Positions 57,199-64,000 of a DNA stretch of 64,000 nucleotides are shown here, one piece after another. The stretch is taken from contig VFZL01000006.1 of assembly GCA_016871175.1 (NCBI GenBank), positions 1-64,000 on the forward strand, given 5' to 3'. Both the position numbers and the translations under genes were made by a program. Numbering within the stretch: position 1 is the stretch's first letter; each line of letters begins with the position of its first letter. The notes under the pieces were generated by a model. That model saw only the letters and a program-made list of their open reading frames with translations, searched no databases and was not told the origin of the DNA. This DNA comes from Acidimicrobiia bacterium (GTDB lineage Bacteria > Acidobacteriota > Vicinamibacteria > Vicinamibacterales > CAVVIG01).

Positions 57199-57736
57199 GT
57201 CGCAGCGAGCCGATAAGCCGAATTCTGTCTCCCTCGACTCGCCCTGAACAAAGCCTCTCAGCCCATCCAGAGTCCGCTCGGGATGACGATCATTCCTCTA
57301 GCCTCGCCATCGCTGGCGAGATCAAGCAACCGACCCGGAAGCTTCGGACGGGCCGTCCTCGAACGCTTCCCTATTTGGTCTTGCTCCGTGCGGGGTTTTG
57401 CCTGCCACCGACCTTGCGGTCAGCGCGGTGCGCTCTTACCGCACCTTTTCACCCTTACCCACCTCCGCCCTCGGCCCATCGCACATCGGGCTCCGACAAG
57501 CAAGGCCACATCCGCAGTCGACTGCCGAAACGCAGCCGGTCCCGACGGGCCTGCCCATCGAAGCTCTCCACGCGAAGCGCCGAGAGCGGAGGTGGGCGGT
57601 ATCTTTTCTGTGCCACTTTCCTTCAGGTTGCCCTGACCGGGCGTTACCCGGCGCACTGCCCTGCGGAGTTCGGACTTTCCTCCCCTCAACTCGGCGCTTC
57701 GCCAAGCCGAGCGGCGATCGCCTGGCTCACTGCGAC
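57199..57736 (-). ncRNA. rnpB: RNase P RNA (type A), with extended P12
   Basis: On the minus strand the conserved cores are in order: GAGGAAAGTCCGAACTCC (57664-57682 region), GGGTAACGCCCG, an ACAGAAA stretch, GGTGAAAAGGTGCGGTAAG, AGACCAAATAG (57371-57381) and the 3' ACAGAATTCGGCTTA (57214-57228). P1 pairs GTCGCAGTGAGCC (57724-57736) with GGCTCGCTGCGAC (57199-57211), with one G-U pair, which sets both ends. At 538 bases it is longer than usual. The excess lies in a long P12 helix with arms at 57586-57596 and 57458-57468. It is the catalytic RNA that matures tRNA 5' ends. Confidence 0.93.
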
Positions 57737-57742
57737 ATCTCT

Positions 57743-57748
57743 ATTCTA
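57743..57748 (-). promoter_or_regulatory. -10 element of rnpB promoter
   Basis: TAGAAT on the minus strand ends seven bases before the predicted 5' end of the RNA, matching a sigma-70 -10 box at one mismatch. The matching -35 is weak. Confidence 0.5.
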
Positions 57749-57764
57749 GGGCACATGGGCCGCT

Positions 57765-59168
57765 CTAACCGTCGGTCTCCTGCGAAATCTGATACTGCTC
57801 GAGCTTCTTGTACAGGTTGCTGCGTGGCGTATCGATGACTTCCGCGGTCTTCGAGATGTTCCAGCCGTTCTCGCGCAGCTTCGCGACCAGAAACGAACGC
57901 TCCGAGGTGTCCTTGAACTCCCGCAGCGTTCCAGCTTTCAGTCCGTCGGCTTCGGTCGGTGTGCCAGGCCGAGACGGCGTGCTTCCGCCAGCGGAGGCCG
58001 ATGGCGCACGGACGGCCGTCGGCAGGTCCGCGACGTCGATGGTGTCGCCGGGTGTCATGATGATGAGTCGCTCGACGGCATTGCGCAGCTCGCGGATGTT
58101 GCCCTTCCACCGATATCGCTGCAGCGCCTCCATCGCCGCCGTGCTCACGCGCCGGGGCCGTGCGTTGTTCTCGCGACAGAAGTAGTCGATGTAGTGACGC
58201 ACCAGCGCGGGGATATCCTCCGGGCGCTCGCGCAGCGGCGGCACGTAAATCGGGATGACCGCCAGCCGAAAGTAGAGATCTTCGCGGAAATGCCCCTTCT
58301 CGATCTCTCCCTCCAGGTTCTTGTTCGTCGCGGCGATCACCCGTACGTCGACCTTGATCGTCCGAGCCGACCCGAGCCGTTCGACCTCACCCTCTTGCAG
58401 CACACGGAGCACCTTCGCCTGCGTCTTCGAGCTCATATCGCCGACTTCGTCAAAAAAGATCGTCCCGCGATCGGCCTGCTCGAACTTCCCAAGCTGCTTT
58501 TCGGTGGCGCCGGTGAACGAGCCCTTCTCGTGGCCGAACAGCTCCGACTCGATCAGATCTTCCGGAATCGCCGCGCAGTTCACCTGAACAAACCGTTCGC
58601 GGCTCCGAAGGCTGTTGCGGTGGATGGTGCGTGCCACGAGCTCCTTCCCCACACCGCTCTCGCCCTGGATGAGAACCGTGGCTGTGGTCGGCGCCGCGCG
58701 ACCGACAGCGGCCATCACGTGCTTGAGCGCGCTGCTGTCGCCAATCATCTGGTGCCGAACCTCGACCGCTTTCTTCAACGATCGGTTCTCATCGCGCAGT
58801 CGGCGCTGATCGAGCGCATTTCGCAAGATCACCAGCACCTTGTCGCTCGCAAACGGCTTCTCGATGAAGTCGAACGCGCCCTTCTTCGTCGCCTCGACCG
58901 CGGTGCTGATCGTGCCGTGTCCCGAGACGACCACCACCGGCAGCCCGTCGTTCATCACCTTGAGGCGCTCGAGCACCTCGATGCCGTCCATCCCGGGCAT
59001 CTTGACGTCGAGCAGCACCAGGTCGGGCGATTCGCGTTCGGCCAGCGTCAGGCCCTCATGGCCCGTGGCGGCGCCGAGGACCTCGTAGCCCTCGTACTCC
59101 AGCGTCATGCGGAGCGAGTCGCGAATCGCGGCTTCGTCGTCGATGATCAGAATGCGCGCTCTAGACAT
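57765..59168 (-). CDS. NtrC-type sigma-54-dependent response regulator
   Basis: A 467-residue regulator. The receiver (1-120) has IIDDEAAIRDSL, the phospho-acceptor LVLLDVKMPGMDG and Lys in FIEKPF. The AAA+ domain has Walker A GESGVGKELVARTIHRN, an intact GSFTGA loop in GHEKGSFTGATEKQ and Walker B GTIFFDEVGDMS. The C-terminal Fis helix-turn-helix is NISKTAEVIDTPRSNLYKKL. It activates sigma-54 promoters on phosphorylation. No histidine kinase is adjacent. rnpB begins 28 bases beyond its stop. Confidence 0.95.
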   Translation of the reverse strand: MSRARILIIDDEAAIRDSLRMTLEYEGYEVLGAATGHEGLTLAERESPDLVLLDVKMPGMDGIEVLERLKVMNDGLPVVVVSGHGTISTAVEATKKGAFDFIEKPFASDKVLVILRNALDQRRLRDENRSLKKAVEVRHQMIGDSSALKHVMAAVGRAAPTTATVLIQGESGVGKELVARTIHRNSLRSRERFVQVNCAAIPEDLIESELFGHEKGSFTGATEKQLGKFEQADRGTIFFDEVGDMSSKTQAKVLRVLQEGEVERLGSARTIKVDVRVIAATNKNLEGEIEKGHFREDLYFRLAVIPIYVPPLRERPEDIPALVRHYIDYFCRENNARPRRVSTAAMEALQRYRWKGNIRELRNAVERLIIMTPGDTIDVADLPTAVRAPSASAGGSTPSRPGTPTEADGLKAGTLREFKDTSERSFLVAKLRENGWNISKTAEVIDTPRSNLYKKLEQYQISQETDG

Positions 59169-59216
59169 GTCGAGGGTACGCCGGGCGTCGATCGCCGCGA
59201 CAGGACGCCGAGAGGT

Positions 59217-60736
59217 TCATCGCTCTTCGATACGGACCGTCTTGAGCTGGCGCTGCTCGGTGTCCGGTGCGTACATGAAGAGGGCCACCACGTCGCCAGG
59301 CCGTACACCGCGGGCCACACGCCTGAACGCATCGACCGAATCCACCGACTGCCGGTTGATCTCGAGCAGCACGGTGCCGCGCTCAACGCCCGCCTCGAAC
59401 GCGGTGCTCAACGGCTCCACCCTGAGGATCAGCACGCCGCGCGTGGGCTTCGGCAGCTCCAGTCGCTGCGCCGTGGATGCGTCGATGTCTCGGACCGCCA
59501 ATCCGAGCAGCGGCTCCACCTCGTTGCTCTGGCGCGCCGGCCGCGAGGTCGAAGGCGCTGGACTCCCGACGCGCGCGTCCGATCGCAGCGGCCGCTCGGC
59601 CAATTTCACCGTGACCGACATGTGCTGACCGTCGCGGAGCACGCGAATCGACACGGGCGTGCCGGGAGACCGCGACGCGATTTCATGAATCAGATCGTCT
59701 TCGTTGACGATAGGACGTCCTTCGAACGACGTGATGACGTCGTAGGGCCGCAGGCCGGCACGCTCGGCGGGGGAGCCTTCGCTGATATTCTGCACCAGCG
59801 CCCCCTTATCGACCACCAGATTCAGTGACTTCATGACATCCACGTCCACGTCGCGAAGCGCGACACCGATGTAGCCGCGGGCCACCCTCCCGGTATCCCG
59901 GAGTTGCGGCAGAATCGCCACCGCGCCGTTGATCGGTACGGCGAACCCGATATTGCTCGCACGGGAGCTGATGGCCGAGTTGATGCCGATCACCTCACCT
60001 CGCGAGTTGAGCAGCGGGCCACCGCTGTTGCCGAAGTTGATCGCCGCGTCCGTCTGGATGTAGTTGTCCAGGCTGGCGTCGAAGAGCTTTCGACCGAGGA
60101 AACTGACCACACCGACGGTGACCGAGTGTTCGTATTCGAGTGGGTTCCCGATCGCACACACCCATTCGCCCATCCGCAGTGACGACGAGTCGCCGAGCGG
60201 CGCGACCGGCAGGCTCCGTTCGCCGTCGACCTTGATGAGCGCGACGTCGGTGTCGGGATCGGTCCCGATCACGCGAGCCCGCAGCGTACGCCCGTCGGAG
60301 AGCTTCACCGTGATCCGCTCGGCCCCTTCGATGACGTGATGGTTCGTGAGAATGCTGCCGTCTGGATCGATGATGAACCCGCTCCCGGCGCCACGACGGG
60401 GTGCCTCACGATCCGGTCGCGGGCCCAGGTCGAAGTCGAACGGCTCAGCGCCGTCTGCTCGGCGGCGGCGCCGCGCTCCGACGTCTTCCACGCGCGTGGT
60501 AGCGTCGATTCCTACAACGGCCGGGTTGACCCGGTCCACGATGTCGGCAAAGTTGGCGAGCGGGGTGGCGGCGGCTGGGTGGTCGCTTGCACGCTTCAGA
60601 GCCGCGATCGGCGAACGCGCCGGAGTCTCACCAGCGACGACACGGGGCTGGTCCAACCCGCCGGCAACGATCACTCCGACGAGGAACGAGACGAGCGCCG
60701 CGAGAGACACGGTCACCCACGTGAGCCGCGAAGACA

Positions 60737-60737
<1 letters not shown>
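59217..60737 (-). CDS. HtrA/DegP-type periplasmic serine protease
   Basis: A 506-residue trypsin-like protease with an N-terminal membrane anchor or signal (VSLAALVSFLVGVIVAGG). The catalytic triad is His in LTNHHVIEG, Asp in DTDVALIKV and Ser in FGNSGGPLLNS. Two PDZ domains follow (about residues 280-375 and 405-500, GLRPYDVITSFEGRP and AFEAGVERGTVLLEIN). It degrades or refolds damaged envelope proteins. It starts at ATG 60737 in a TGATG overlap with the ligA stop. An Asn/Asp/Arg-rich loop lies near residue 90. Confidence 0.95.
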
Positions 60738-63804
<3,067 letters not shown>

Positions 63805-63905
63805 GACACCGACTACCTCATCTGACCATAACTCGTGAAGAGTGTCAAACGAGCAACACGACGTAATCCTCGCGGATACAGGGAGTTATCGATCGTATCG
63901 CCGTC

Positions 63906-64000
63906 ATGAGTCGACAGCCTGCCACAGACGCACACCAACGGCGGCGACTCGTGGGCCAGCCGACACCGAAATCCGCAGTAGACGGCTTGGGTCGCCAGAG
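63906..64000 (+). CDS. possible partial gene running off the window
   Basis: An open frame from ATG 63906 (MSRQPATDAHQRRRLVG) continues to the window edge. It lies divergent from the polyprenyl synthase gene. Thirty codons are too few to identify the product, and no clear ribosome site precedes it. Confidence 0.2.
   Translation, partial: MSRQPATDAHQRRRLVGQPTPKSAVDGLGRQ

Noticed and set aside
57174-57251. Longer amidohydrolase start at 57251
   Set aside because: It would place the coding start inside rnpB and before an obvious signal peptide at 57173.

Overview
The window reads as a chromosomal segment of a high-GC, diderm, free-living bacterium. Outer-membrane traits include a TonB-type transducer, MltD-like and other lytic transglycosylases, several lipoproteins and type IV pilin-like genes. 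The mix of genes (PilZ proteins, a GAFTGA-less Fis-type regulator, a cytochrome c/copper-monooxygenase-like operon, a microcompartment shell gene with an acylating aldehyde dehydrogenase) fits Acidobacteriota, most likely class Vicinamibacteria. That placement is inference from protein character, not from a marker comparison. No rRNA, tRNA, CRISPR array or prophage was recognised.

Layout. 0-4 kb: an aldehyde dehydrogenase gene with an in-frame stop, a degenerate receiver protein, PilZ, a gamma-glutamylcyclotransferase-like gene and a membrane-anchored hypothetical. 4-8 kb: a four-gene ABC-2 export operon (ATPase-permease-ATPase-permease). 8-12 kb: HD-domain protein, GltS, APC permease, YjbQ, Nudix. 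12-18 kb: a minus-strand block deoA-nupC-punA-cdd-mtnA-tsaD for nucleoside uptake and salvage, ending in methylthioribose isomerase and the t6A enzyme TsaD. 18-24 kb: HEAT protein (frameshifted near its 5' end), HD-GYP protein, lipoprotein phosphatase, alkyltransferase-like DNA-repair protein. 24-28 kb: a lytic transglycosylase with an in-frame stop, a lipoprotein, then a BMC-H shell protein coupled to a CoA-acylating aldehyde dehydrogenase with an unusual C-terminal domain. 28-37 kb: MltD-like protein, YifB/ComM, Usp, a frameshifted TonB gene, an M23 peptidase and SecA, closed by a clear terminator. 37-48 kb: guaB, tsaE, nnr, a class IV aminotransferase, a cupin, the glycine cleavage operon gcvT-gcvH-gcvP and an alpha/beta hydrolase. 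48-53 kb: a Fis-type regulator without GAFTGA, a two-gene operon carrying four in-frame stops, an IS630 remnant and a dienelactone hydrolase. 53-58 kb: comEA-pilin-pilZ operon, nucleotide-sugar epimerase, amidohydrolase and RNase P RNA. 58-64 kb: NtrC-type response regulator, HtrA protease, LigA and polyprenyl synthase.

Two themes stand out. First, a minimal microcompartment module (shell protein plus acylating dehydrogenase, ATGA-coupled) lies about 8 kb from a deoxynucleoside catabolic operon whose end product could yield acetaldehyde. Second, six otherwise well conserved genes are broken: four carry in-frame stop codons (six stops in total, four of them TAG) and two carry one-base frameshifts in GC-rich or proline-coding tracts. 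Genuine TAG terminators are common in neighbouring genes, so amber recoding is not supported; gene decay or consensus error are the alternatives.
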